Origin: JBGAHD01 sp044226395
GTDB taxonomy: Bacteria; Pseudomonadota; Gammaproteobacteria; Xanthomonadales; Ahniellaceae
Assembly (NCBI GenBank): GCA_044226395.1
Contig: JBGAHD010000004.1
Coordinates: 558,001-622,000 of the forward strand
DNA: 64,000 nt
Reading direction: 5' to 3'
Of the stretch, positions 32,541 through 41,538 are shown piece after piece (positions within the stretch are counted from its first letter, which is position 1; each line of letters begins with the position of its first letter). The notes beneath the pieces were generated by a model. It had not been told where the DNA came from. It did not search any database and saw only the letters and a list, made by a program, of their open reading frames with translations. A program made the translations under genes and the position numbers.

Positions 32541-35144
32541 TCACAGCACAATATTGACGATCTTGCCCGGCACCACGATCACTTTCTTGATCGTCTGCCC
32601 GGTGGTGAACTTCTGCACGGCCGGATCGGCCAGCGCTTGCTGTTCGATCGCGTCCTTGGTCGCATTGACCGGCACTTCGATCTCGGCGCGCAGCTTGCCG
32701 TTGACTTGAATGGCGAGCTTGAGCGCGTCACGCACCAGCGCGGCCGGATCGGCCTTGGGATAGGGCAGATCGTCGAGCAAGGTCTCGGCATGCCCCAAGG
32801 CCTGCCACAACGCGTGACTGGCGTGCGGCACGATCGGGTTCAACAGCAGCACGATGGCTTCGAAGGCTTCCTGGCGCAACGCGCGCGCCTGATCCGACGT
32901 TTCCTCGAAGCGGCCGATGGCGTTCATCAACTCCATCACCGCGGCGATGGCGGTGTTGAAGGTGTAGCGACGCGCCACGTCGTCGGCGACTTTGTCGATG
33001 GTCTCGTGCAGCTTGCGTCGCAGGGTCTTTTGATCGCCCGTGAGCGCGGCGACATCGAGCTTCGGCGCCGAGCCTTGGCTGACGTGCAAATAGATCTCGC
33101 GCCACAGGCGACGCAGAAAACGCGCCATGCCTTCGACGCCATTGTCCGACCACTCCAGCGACAGCTCCGGCGGCGAGGCGAACATCGAGTACAGCCGCAC
33201 GGTATCGGCACCGAAGGACTCGACCATCTGACGCGGGTCGACGCCGTTGTTCTTCGACTTCGACATCTTCTCGACCGGACCGATGTGCACGGGCTGGCCA
33301 TCGTCGCGCAGGCGCGCGCCGATGATCTTGCCGCGCTCGTCGAGTTCGACATCGACGTCGCCGGGGTTGAACCATTCCTTGTTGCCGTCGGCGGCCTCGC
33401 GATAGTACGACTCGGCCACGACCATGCCCTGACACAACAAGCGCGTCGCCGGCTCGTCGGTCTTGACCATGCCCGCGTCGCGCAGCAGCTTGTGATAGAA
33501 GCGGAAATACAGCAGATGCAGGATCGCGTGCTCGATGCCGCCGATGTATTGATCGACCGGCAGCCAGTAGTTGGCGCGTTCGTCGATCATGTCGGCGGCG
33601 CCGGGCGATGTGTAGCGCGCGTAATACCAGCTCGACTCCATGAAGGTGTCGAAGGTATCGGTCTCGCGTTCGGCCTCGCCACCGCAAGTCGGGCACGTGG
33701 TCTTGCGCCAATTCGGATCGGCCTTGATCGGCGATTGCACGCCCATGAAGTCGACGTCCTCGGGCAGACGCACGGGCAATTGATCTTCCGGCACCGGCAC
33801 CGCGCCGCATTTCGCGCAGTGAATCATCGGGATCGGACAACCCCAATAACGCTGACGGCTCACGCCCCAGTCGCGCAGACGGAAGTTGACGCGACGACGA
33901 CCGCGACCTTCGCGCTCGAAGCGCGCGGCCAGATGGTCGAAGGCCTGCTTGTAACTCTTGCCATCCAACTCGCCGGAATTGACCACGCGCAACTGCGGCT
34001 GAGTCTTGTCGGCGTACCACGCCTGCCATTGCGTGGCGTCATACGGATGCTGGTCGCCGATCGAGATCACTTGCTTGATCGGCAGGCCGTATTTGCGCGC
34101 GAATTCGAAATCGCGCTCGTCATGACCGGGCACGGCCATCACCGCGCCAGTTCCGTAGCCCATCAGCACGAAATTCGCGACCCAGATCGGCACGCGCTCG
34201 CCGCTGATCGGATGGATGGCGTGCAAGCCAGTGGCGATGCCGCGCTTGTCCTGCGTTTCCAGTTCGGCCTCGGACACGCCGCCCGCGCGACACGCGGCAT
34301 TGAACGCGGCCACGTCGGCATTGCGCTCGGCCGCGAGCACGGCCAGCGGATGTTCGGCGGCGACGGCGACATAGGTCACGCCCATCAAGGTGTCGGGGCG
34401 CGTGGTGAACACGGTCAGCGGTTCGGACTGACCGTCGACGGCGAACTGGATTTCCAGGCCTTCGGAACGGCCGATCCAGTTGCGCTGCATGGTCTTGACC
34501 GCCTCGGGCCAGCCGTCGAGCTTGTCCAACTCGTCGAGCAGTTCCTGGCCGTAGTCGGTGATCTTGAGAAACCACTGCGGGATCTCGCGCTTTTCGACGA
34601 TCGCGCCCGAGCGCCAGCCGCGACCCTCGACGACCTGTTCATTGGCGAGCACGGTCTGATCGACCGGGTCCCAATTCACCACGGAATTGCGGCGATAGAC
34701 GATGCCGGATTTGAACAGACGCACGAACATGCGCTGCTCGTGCACGTAGTACTCGGGCCGACACGTGGCGAACTCGCGCGACCAATCGATGGCATAGCCC
34801 ATCTGATTGAGCTGGTCGCGCATGTGATCGATGTTGGCGTAGGTCCACTTGGCCGGCGCGGTCTTGTGCTTGATCGCGGCGTTCTCGGCCGGCAGACCGA
34901 AGGCGTCCCACCCCATCGGTTGCAGCACATTGAAACCCTGCATGCGCTTGTGACGCGAGATCACGTCGCCGATGGTGTAGTTGCGCACATGGCCCATGTG
35001 CAGCGCGCCGGAGGGATAAGGCAGCATCGACATGCAGAAATACTTCGGCTTGGTCGAGCGCTCGCTTACCTCGAAGGCGCGCGTGCGCCGCCAAAAGTCC
35101 TGGGCGGCCGTTTCAACGGCCTTGGGATCGTAGATTTCTTGCAT
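32541..35144 (-). CDS. leuS: Leucyl-tRNA synthetase
   Basis: LeuS, 867 aa, charges tRNA-Leu. The class I signatures are present: PSGALHMGHVRNYTIGDV (HIGH-type, about residues 42-59) and VEKMSKSKNNGVDP (KMSKS, near residue 624). The CP1 editing domain lies between (for example VFTTRPDTLMGVTYVAVAAE). CAKCGAVP and TCPTCGGE are zinc-binding-type cysteine pairs. It is the first gene of the leuS-lptE-holA-nadD transcript and is divergent from an MBL-fold gene. Confidence 0.98.
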   Translation of the reverse strand: MQEIYDPKAVETAAQDFWRRTRAFEVSERSTKPKYFCMSMLPYPSGALHMGHVRNYTIGDVISRHKRMQGFNVLQPMGWDAFGLPAENAAIKHKTAPAKWTYANIDHMRDQLNQMGYAIDWSREFATCRPEYYVHEQRMFVRLFKSGIVYRRNSVVNWDPVDQTVLANEQVVEGRGWRSGAIVEKREIPQWFLKITDYGQELLDELDKLDGWPEAVKTMQRNWIGRSEGLEIQFAVDGQSEPLTVFTTRPDTLMGVTYVAVAAEHPLAVLAAERNADVAAFNAACRAGGVSEAELETQDKRGIATGLHAIHPISGERVPIWVANFVLMGYGTGAVMAVPGHDERDFEFARKYGLPIKQVISIGDQHPYDATQWQAWYADKTQPQLRVVNSGELDGKSYKQAFDHLAARFEREGRGRRRVNFRLRDWGVSRQRYWGCPIPMIHCAKCGAVPVPEDQLPVRLPEDVDFMGVQSPIKADPNWRKTTCPTCGGEAERETDTFDTFMESSWYYARYTSPGAADMIDERANYWLPVDQYIGGIEHAILHLLYFRFYHKLLRDAGMVKTDEPATRLLCQGMVVAESYYREAADGNKEWFNPGDVDVELDERGKIIGARLRDDGQPVHIGPVEKMSKSKNNGVDPRQMVESFGADTVRLYSMFASPPELSLEWSDNGVEGMARFLRRLWREIYLHVSQGSAPKLDVAALTGDQKTLRRKLHETIDKVADDVARRYTFNTAIAAVMELMNAIGRFEETSDQARALRQEAFEAIVLLLNPIVPHASHALWQALGHAETLLDDLPYPKADPAALVRDALKLAIQVNGKLRAEIEVPVNATKDAIEQQALADPAVQKFTTGQTIKKVIVVPGKIVNIVL

Positions 35145-35393
35145 GGCGGGCAGTCGCGAACCACAACGGAATCGGGTCAGCGAGACTAGCGGAAGACGCG
35201 TCCCAGCGAAACCCGGCGGGCCAATAAATCCAGGCCAATCATCGCCTTGCCGAGTCCCCGAGGGCGCGTTCGGCGGCCGCCTCGGAGCCCGCGTCCCGCG
35301 CCGCGCTGATAGTCGACCCCGAACCCTGACGCATCACTGCCCGATAACGCGCGTCGCCACGACGCGCGAAACGCTTTGCGCCACCGAGGCCCC

Positions 35394-36683
35394 GTGAGCA
35401 CGTCGATTACGTTTTGGAACCACGCCTGCATCGAAATCGCCCTGAGCGACGGCAGCCTGTTGTGCGATCCCTGGTTCTCCGGCCGCGTGTACAACGACGC
35501 CTGGGAACTGCTCGAAGAGACCGACATCCAGGCCCTGGTGCTGGGTCGCATTCGACACGTCTGGATCTCGCAGGAACAGCCCGATCATCTGCACTTGTCG
35601 ACCCTGCGCCAGATCCGCGCGGGCTGCTCGCAGCCGATCACGGTGTACTTTCGCGAGAGCGCGGATGCGACCTTGACCGCCGCCGTGCGCGCGCTCGGGT
35701 ATCAGACTCAAGTGCTGCGCGCCGAAGTGCCGGTGCGGCTCGATGATGACAGCGAGATCTGGTGTTATCCCACGCGCGCGAGCAGCGCCTTGGTGGTGCG
35801 TCATCGCGACGAGGTGATCCTCAATCAAAGCGATTGCGCGCTGGGCCGGTCCGCGATCTCGCGGTTATTGGCGCGGCACGGCAAGGTCGATGTCTGGTGC
35901 TATCAGTTCTCGCCGCCGGGCCGACCGACGCGCGATGACGATCGCGCGGCGCTGGCCCGCGCGGGTCGCTCGCGGCTGCGACGCATCGCGCGTTATCTTC
36001 GCTGGCTGAGGCCGCGGGTGTTCGTGCCGTTCGCGAGCTTCGTGCGCTATTGCCATCCGCGCAATCTCTATCTCAATCGCTGGCGCGTGACGCCGGATCG
36101 CTTGCTCCAAGACCTGCCGTTCGACTGCACGACCTTGCGCCTGCTGCGACCTGGCGACATCGTGCTCGCCGATGGCACGCACGACGTGCCCGACGCCACG
36201 GCGGCCGTGAGCTATTGGCGCAATCTGTTCGGCAAAGTCGCTTCGCCGCGAACGCTGACGCCCATCGCGGTCGAGGCGCTCGATGAAGTCGGCCGCCGCA
36301 GCGTGGCGCAGATCGCCACGATTTGGCCGCGGCTCGCGGTACCGGGGCGCGTTTTCGTGCAGGTCGATGATCTGCGGCTGCACGCGATGATCGATTGCCG
36401 CGCGGGCACTTTCGCGCTGAGCGAGCAGCCGACCTCGCCGCCAATCGCCGTGCTCGATGCCTCGACCTTGATGCTGTTGCTGCGTTATCCCTGGGGCGCG
36501 AGCACCATCGACATGGCCAGCACGGTCAACGTGCGCGATGCGTTTCGCTGGCGCTGGTTGCTGTCGGTGCGTCAGGTCGATCATCAGCGCGCGCATCTGG
36601 GCCGATGGCGCGCCTTCCTGCCCTTGGCGCTGGCCATGTTCTCAACCATGCGCGGGCGCTTTCATCACGCGTCGCGCGCCTGA
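35394..36683 (+). CDS. MBL-fold hydrolase-like protein
   Basis: A 429-aa protein starting at GTG 35394, five bases after GAGG. The N-terminus ITFWNHACIEIALSDGSLLCDPWFSG matches the first strands of UlaG/CMP-Neu5Ac-hydroxylase-like metallo-beta-lactamase folds. WISQEQPDHLHLSTL aligns with the HxHxDH region but lacks most of its histidines (only D-H-x-H is present). The middle (WCYQFSPPGRPT, FVPFASFVRY) resembles the same family. The C-terminal ~150 residues are unassigned. Loss of metal ligands means activity is doubtful. It is convergent with the beta-helix exoprotein. Confidence 0.7.
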   Translation: MSTSITFWNHACIEIALSDGSLLCDPWFSGRVYNDAWELLEETDIQALVLGRIRHVWISQEQPDHLHLSTLRQIRAGCSQPITVYFRESADATLTAAVRALGYQTQVLRAEVPVRLDDDSEIWCYPTRASSALVVRHRDEVILNQSDCALGRSAISRLLARHGKVDVWCYQFSPPGRPTRDDDRAALARAGRSRLRRIARYLRWLRPRVFVPFASFVRYCHPRNLYLNRWRVTPDRLLQDLPFDCTTLRLLRPGDIVLADGTHDVPDATAAVSYWRNLFGKVASPRTLTPIAVEALDEVGRRSVAQIATIWPRLAVPGRVFVQVDDLRLHAMIDCRAGTFALSEQPTSPPIAVLDASTLMLLLRYPWGASTIDMASTVNVRDAFRWRWLLSVRQVDHQRAHLGRWRAFLPLALAMFSTMRGRFHHASRA

Positions 36684-36686
36684 AAA

Positions 36687-36722
36687 CAAAGGCCCGTCCG
36701 ACGGTCGATGTCGAACGGGCCT
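36687..36722 (-). terminator. Intrinsic terminator of the beta-helix exoprotein gene
   Basis: An 8-bp stem (AGGCCCGT 36690-36697, ACGGGCCT 36715-36722) lies between convergent genes. Read on the minus strand it is followed by TTTGTTTTC, so it most likely terminates the exoprotein transcript. There is no U-tract on the plus strand. Confidence 0.7.
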
Positions 36723-36740
36723 CGTGTCATCACGCGATGC

Positions 36741-39518
36741 TCAGCGCGTCTTCATCGGCGTATAGCTGGGATCGACGAAGACTGAAACCGGGTTGTAACT
36801 CAGGCGACCGCCGCTGGCGATCATCTCGCGCCAGACAAAGACTTCGCCCGAGGACTGATCCCACCACGTGATGCCGGACTGGCCGTAGTCCGGATCGCCC
36901 GCGACCGCCAGATGCGCGGGGCCGATGATGTAGTGCTTGCCGCCGCGCGCGCGATCGACGGCGCGATCGATCACCTTGCCGGCGCCCATGTACCAGATCT
37001 CGACCGTGCCTTGCGATTCCTCGTACCACGCCACGTCCTCGACGCCATCGCCATTGAAATCACCGGCGGCGGCCGCGAGCAAACCGGTCGGCACGGGCGG
37101 GCCCTGGATCTCGGACAGCATGCGCGGACCATCCATCAACCAGACATAGGTGCGCGAGCCGGAGGGATCTCGCCACATCAGATCCTGACGACCATCGCCG
37201 TTGAAATCACCGGTGATGGTGACGCGGAACTCGGGCTTGGGCGGCAACATGTCGAAGCGTTCGCAGTTGTCACGCTCGAACACGCAGCTGACCATGTTGT
37301 GCGCGGCGCGGCTCGGGTCGTAGGTCAAGGCATCCATGCGCGAATCGCCGTCGAACAAGGTGAAATCGACGATACGATCGGTGCTCTTGAGCGAATTCGA
37401 CACCACTGGATCGACGCGATTGTTGATCACGTCGTACAGCAGGAAATCGGTGTTGGCCGGATCGTCCGTGACCAGTCGATCGAGCCGCTCGTCACGGAAC
37501 TGCGCGGCATCGAGATAGCGCGCGCCCATTGGCGCTGTCACCTGCATCCAGCTGCCACGCGTGTTGTCCACCTCGAAGTCGCTGGCACCAACGCGCTGAC
37601 GCGTGAATGAAGTCAGGCGATAGTCGATCAATGCCGAGGCCGGACGGAACACGACGACCTCGCGACGATCTTCACTGCCGCGGAATCGCGAGTCACCCAA
37701 GTATGTCGCGCGAATCGCATACGCGCCGGCTCGCGGCAAAGGATTGGCCAACGACAACGTCGCCACGCCGGCCGACAGTGGCGTCGTGCCCAGCGCATCG
37801 CTGCGACCATCGGTGTCGAGGAAGAACGCGACATTGCCCATCGGCGTGCCGCCGTTCGCGCTGACCTTGGCCGAGATGCGAATGCTCGGGTCCGTCGCCG
37901 GCACGTGGGTCGGCAGCGAGGTCACCATCGTCGTCGTGGGCACCAGCGCCTGGATCGGCTGACACGCGGAGAACTCCGACGAATTGGTCGGCGTCTCGGG
38001 CACGCCATCGCCATCGAGATCGGCGATCTCGGTCGCGATCGCGGTCATGAAGGTGCCGGGACGAAGGCCGCCGAGCGGCGCTTGCGTGGTTTGCGCGCTG
38101 GCCCCGACCTTGCCATTGCCGTCGGTGACCACGCGCGTCTCGCCCAGGAACATGTCCGAGCCGCCGAAGCCGATGGGCAGGCACGAGGACGTGAGGAAGA
38201 ACTCGATGCGATACGTCTTATTCGCCTCGCTCATCAGCTCGAAATCGACGCGGCCGGTTTCGTTGGCGTAGGTCAGCACGGGCTTGTTCTGCAGATTGTT
38301 GGCGCCGGTGTCGACGTCGAGGCCGTCATTGATGCGCGGCATGAACTGACTGTTGGCATCGATGCCGATCGCGGTGTAGGCGACGTCGTTGATCAAGTTG
38401 CGCGAGAGCTGATTGCCGGTGCCGGCGACTTCCGGCGGCGACGTGCGGGCGTCGCCGAGCAGGATGCCGTAGTTCGCGCGGGCGATGCGGTTGTCGATCA
38501 TCGCCGTGTTGGTGACGCCGCGACTCAGGCGAATGCCGCCGTCCAGATTCGGACCCGGCGTCGCCCACAGGTCGAGACCGAGGGTGTTACCAATGATCGT
38601 ATTGTTGTTCGACGTCGTGAGCAGGATCAGGATCGCATCGCGGATCGTCTGCGTGATGCGATTGGCCGCGATGCGCGACGAGCGCATGCCGAAGTACGAC
38701 TGCTGCACGGCCACGCTGTAGGTTCGCGCCAACCGCGCCGGCGCGCCGTAGGCAATGGCGCCGCTGATGATCGCCTGTCCGCCGATGACATTGCCAAACG
38801 ACGTCTTGCCGAAGCGATCCATGCCGAACCAGTTGTTCGCGATCGTATGGCCCGATCCGGTGAGGAGCACGGCGGCGCCACTGGTCTTGGCGACCAGATT
38901 GCCATCGCCCAGACCGTTGCCACCGAAGGTTACGCGGTCGGCGCACAGGCCGCCGAAGGCCGCGTCGATGCCGCTGGTGGTCGAACCATCGGCGCGTAGG
39001 CCGAAGTAGCTCGCGCTCACGCGCACGCCGTCGGCCAGCGCGAGCACGGCGGCGCGGCTACGCCCGCCAGCGCCGCTGCCAATGAAAGCGATGCCGCTGA
39101 CCGCGCTGCGTTCGGCGCCGCGCACGAAGGTGAAGGTGCCGCCGTGATTGTCGGGATTGTCGGCGATGTTGGTGGCATCGATCTCAATCATGATCGTGCC
39201 GCCGCCTTGAACCAGTGGCACGACCGAACCCGGCTGCGAGTAGCCTTGCACGATCACGGGCGCCGTGAATTCCTGATACTCCGACTTCGGCTTGATGGTG
39301 AATGGTCCGCTGCCGGCGATCGCGAAACGAATGGTGCTGCGATCGCTGTTGGCGTTGGCGTCGAGAATGGCCTGACGCAGTGAACCAGCGCCGGCATCAC
39401 CGACGGTGGTGACCGTGAAAGTGCTCTGAGCCCAAGTCGCGCCGCTCGCCACCGCGAGCACGAGCGTCGCGGCGAGCTGCCAGATGCGGTGACGCGGGAA
39501 TAATCGCTGCGTATCCAC
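36741..39518 (-). CDS. Large secreted protein: parallel beta-helix, Ig-like and VCBS/FG-GAP repeats
   Basis: A 925-aa exoprotein. AAGGAGG lies five bases before the GTG at 39518, a near-perfect ribosome site. The signal peptide ends near SGATWAQS. The start of the mature part, FTVTTVGDAGAGSLRQAILD, is the CSLREA-type opening of many exported beta-helix proteins. A right-handed beta-helix region follows (about 40-400), then an Ig-like domain (RAGAYAIRATYLGDSRFRG, about 590-680). VCBS/FG-GAP repeats with Ca-binding loops come last (DFNGDGRQDLMWRD, DFNGDGVEDVAWYE, about 780-900). It is probably a surface or secreted structural protein. Substrate or partner is unknown. Confidence 0.88.
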   Translation of the reverse strand: MDTQRLFPRHRIWQLAATLVLAVASGATWAQSTFTVTTVGDAGAGSLRQAILDANANSDRSTIRFAIAGSGPFTIKPKSEYQEFTAPVIVQGYSQPGSVVPLVQGGGTIMIEIDATNIADNPDNHGGTFTFVRGAERSAVSGIAFIGSGAGGRSRAAVLALADGVRVSASYFGLRADGSTTSGIDAAFGGLCADRVTFGGNGLGDGNLVAKTSGAAVLLTGSGHTIANNWFGMDRFGKTSFGNVIGGQAIISGAIAYGAPARLARTYSVAVQQSYFGMRSSRIAANRITQTIRDAILILLTTSNNNTIIGNTLGLDLWATPGPNLDGGIRLSRGVTNTAMIDNRIARANYGILLGDARTSPPEVAGTGNQLSRNLINDVAYTAIGIDANSQFMPRINDGLDVDTGANNLQNKPVLTYANETGRVDFELMSEANKTYRIEFFLTSSCLPIGFGGSDMFLGETRVVTDGNGKVGASAQTTQAPLGGLRPGTFMTAIATEIADLDGDGVPETPTNSSEFSACQPIQALVPTTTMVTSLPTHVPATDPSIRISAKVSANGGTPMGNVAFFLDTDGRSDALGTTPLSAGVATLSLANPLPRAGAYAIRATYLGDSRFRGSEDRREVVVFRPASALIDYRLTSFTRQRVGASDFEVDNTRGSWMQVTAPMGARYLDAAQFRDERLDRLVTDDPANTDFLLYDVINNRVDPVVSNSLKSTDRIVDFTLFDGDSRMDALTYDPSRAAHNMVSCVFERDNCERFDMLPPKPEFRVTITGDFNGDGRQDLMWRDPSGSRTYVWLMDGPRMLSEIQGPPVPTGLLAAAAGDFNGDGVEDVAWYEESQGTVEIWYMGAGKVIDRAVDRARGGKHYIIGPAHLAVAGDPDYGQSGITWWDQSSGEVFVWREMIASGGRLSYNPVSVFVDPSYTPMKTR

Positions 39519-39690
39519 GAAGTCCTCCTTGCGAACGGATCCGCGGGCAGCCGCGAGCCGCGGACGTGATGTCCCGCTCGCGCGGTGTCTCGGGATCGGG
39601 AATGGTGACGGGGGCGTGCATGCCGCGTCGTGCTTTCTTCTACGCGAGGTGGCGGCGATTCCCATCATGGGCGTGGGCGCGCCCTTTCGC

Positions 39691-39748
39691 GACGCGCGAC
39701 GTGCGCGACGCGCGACGTGCGCGACGCGCGACGTGCGCGACGTGCGCG
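39691..39748. repeat. 16-bp tandem repeat, three copies
   Basis: GACGCGCGACGTGCGC is repeated exactly three times (39691-39738), followed by a partial copy. It lies in the spacer between the beta-helix exoprotein start and the oxidoreductase stop. It is non-coding and could vary in copy number by slippage. Confidence 0.8.
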
Positions 39749-39789
39749 GTGCGGCGCGCGGCGCGAAGTCGCGCGGTGACGCGGTGAAC

Positions 39790-40809
39790 TCAGTCGTCGC
39801 CGAGCGCGGTCCAGCGCGGTTGACGCGCGGCGTCGAGCAAGGCGCGCAGCGTCGCGGCGTTATCGATGCTTTCGCGATCGAGCGCGGCGCGATCGGCGCG
39901 ACGGCCATCGATCAGATCGACGAAAGCTTCGGTCTCGCAGCGGAACCCGTGCGGCGGCGCCGGCAACTCGATGCGATCGAAATCCATGCGCCAGGCCGTG
40001 CCGCGGCGGATGTGGATCTCGAACGGTCGCGTCGGATCGGGCGTGTTGGGATAGGTGCTCTCGATCACGCCCTGCGTGCCGAACACGCGCAACGCGCGAT
40101 GCGGCGCGTGATCGAAGCTGCACGCGATCTGGCCTTGCACGCCGTCGCCGTAGTCGAGCATGGCGCTCAACTCGCGATCGACGCCGCTGGCGTCCCAGTT
40201 CGCGAGCGCACACACCTGGCGCGGCGCGCGACCGACCAGGGCACGAAGCGCATTGACCGCGTAGCAGCCGACATCGAACAGCGCGCCACCTTCGAGCTCG
40301 GGATGCAAACGCACGTTCGGGCCTTCGCGCAAGGTGATGCCGAACGTCGCCTGCAACTGACGCACGACGCCGATCTCGCCGCCGTGCACGAGGCGCAGCA
40401 GTTCCTGAAAGTACGGTTGGAAGCGGTACGGGAAGGCTTCGAGCAGCACGCGTTGTTGGCGCTCGGCCAGCGCGAACAAGGCGCGCGCGGTCGCGGGCGA
40501 ACCGGTCAGCGGCTTCTCGCACAACACATGCTTGCCAGCGCGCAATGCGGCCTCGGCCCAGGGCGCGTGCAAGGCATTGGGCAGCGGGATGTAGAGCGCG
40601 TCGAGCTCGGGATCAGCGATCATCGCCTCGTAGCCCACGTGCGCGCGGGGGATGCCGTGCTCCTCGGCGAAGGCGCGCGCGCGGCTCGCGTCGCGACTGC
40701 TCACCGCGTCAATGCGCACGCGCGGGAAATCCTTCGCGCCGGTCAGGAATTCACCGGCGATCTTGGCCACGCCCAGAATGCCCATGCGCAGGGGTGGGTG
40801 CTTGCTCAT
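39790..40809 (-). CDS. Gfo/Idh/MocA family NAD(P)-dependent oxidoreductase
   Basis: A 339-aa dehydrogenase. ATG 40809 (MSKHPPLRMGILGVAKIAGE) begins just before the Rossmann fold; a longer start would add a non-conserved stretch. LYIPLPNALHAPWAEAALRAGKHVLCEKPL (about residues 66-95) holds the EKP motif with the conserved Lys, and GGALFDVGCYAVNALR (about 168-183) the D-x-G-C-Y motif. The family oxidises sugars, inositols or dihydrodiols; the substrate cannot be told. It is flanked by a rhodanese lipoprotein gene on the same strand. Confidence 0.92.
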   Translation of the reverse strand: MSKHPPLRMGILGVAKIAGEFLTGAKDFPRVRIDAVSSRDASRARAFAEEHGIPRAHVGYEAMIADPELDALYIPLPNALHAPWAEAALRAGKHVLCEKPLTGSPATARALFALAERQQRVLLEAFPYRFQPYFQELLRLVHGGEIGVVRQLQATFGITLREGPNVRLHPELEGGALFDVGCYAVNALRALVGRAPRQVCALANWDASGVDRELSAMLDYGDGVQGQIACSFDHAPHRALRVFGTQGVIESTYPNTPDPTRPFEIHIRRGTAWRMDFDRIELPAPPHGFRCETEAFVDLIDGRRADRAALDRESIDNAATLRALLDAARQPRWTALGDD

Positions 40810-40876
40810 CTCATGCTCCGCGATCGCGACTGCGACTGCGGGCAAGCATAACCGCTGACGCCGCGGCGGGCGCGCC

Positions 40877-41458
40877 TCAATTCGCGCCGCTGGCGAACTT
40901 CAGCGCCGAATGCGCGGGGTCGAGACGCGGCGCGAGTTCATACACATTGCGATAACCGTAGGTGTACAGCGCGACATACGTCGACAGATTCAACGACGCC
41001 ATTGGCAACTTGCTCGGAAACGCGCGCTCGCTGTTGACGAAGTTGTTGTTGCAATAGATCAGAATGCGCGCGTCTTTGTCCGGCAGCGTTTGTTCGAGCG
41101 TGGCCAACGCGATGTCGGGAAAGCTCAAGTTGATCGCGCCATCGATGTGCAGCTCGCGGAATTTCTCCGCGCTGCGCGCATCGAGAATGATCGTACCCGG
41201 CTCGCGACTGAGCGCGATGAACTCCGCCTCCGACACCCGCCGCTGCGCGCGATGACGCGCGGCCTCGTCGGCGATGGCGAGGAAGCCCGCCATGTCGATG
41301 TTGGGGTTGTCGAGCGTGGTGGTCGGTGGCGCGGTGGCGGCCGCTGGGGCCGAAGCCGAAGCCGAAGTGGCCGCGGATTGGCGAGAGGGCGAAGTGGCGC
41401 AAGCGCCGAGCATGAGAATCAGTGAGGCGAGCGTGAGTGATACGACGGTGCGTTCCAT
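40877..41458 (-). CDS. Rhodanese-domain lipoprotein
   Basis: A 193-aa protein with a lipoprotein signal (LTLASLILMLGACATSP, lipobox LGAC) and a low-complexity Ala/Ser/Thr linker. A single rhodanese domain follows (about residues 75-185). TIILDARSAEKFRELHIDGA is the first conserved rhodanese strand-helix. IYCNNNFVNSERAF places Cys at the active-site loop. The expected location is the periplasm, anchored to a membrane. It may transfer sulfur or sense redox state, but the function is not established. GGGAGGGG precedes the ATG. The promoter would lie in or next to the GGGTGTCC repeat array. Confidence 0.85.
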   Translation of the reverse strand: MERTVVSLTLASLILMLGACATSPSRQSAATSASASAPAAATAPPTTTLDNPNIDMAGFLAIADEAARHRAQRRVSEAEFIALSREPGTIILDARSAEKFRELHIDGAINLSFPDIALATLEQTLPDKDARILIYCNNNFVNSERAFPSKLPMASLNLSTYVALYTYGYRNVYELAPRLDPAHSALKFASGAN

Positions 41459-41538
41459 GTTCCCCTCCCAAGCGCGTCAGGCGCGAGGGACTTGATTCGA
41501 GGGGTGGGGGGAAGTTCCCGGGGGTGGGGGCCGGTTGG

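Noticed and set aside
32637..35189. 850-codon plus-strand frame opposite leuS
   Set aside because: Antisense shadow of leuS caused by GC-rich codon structure.
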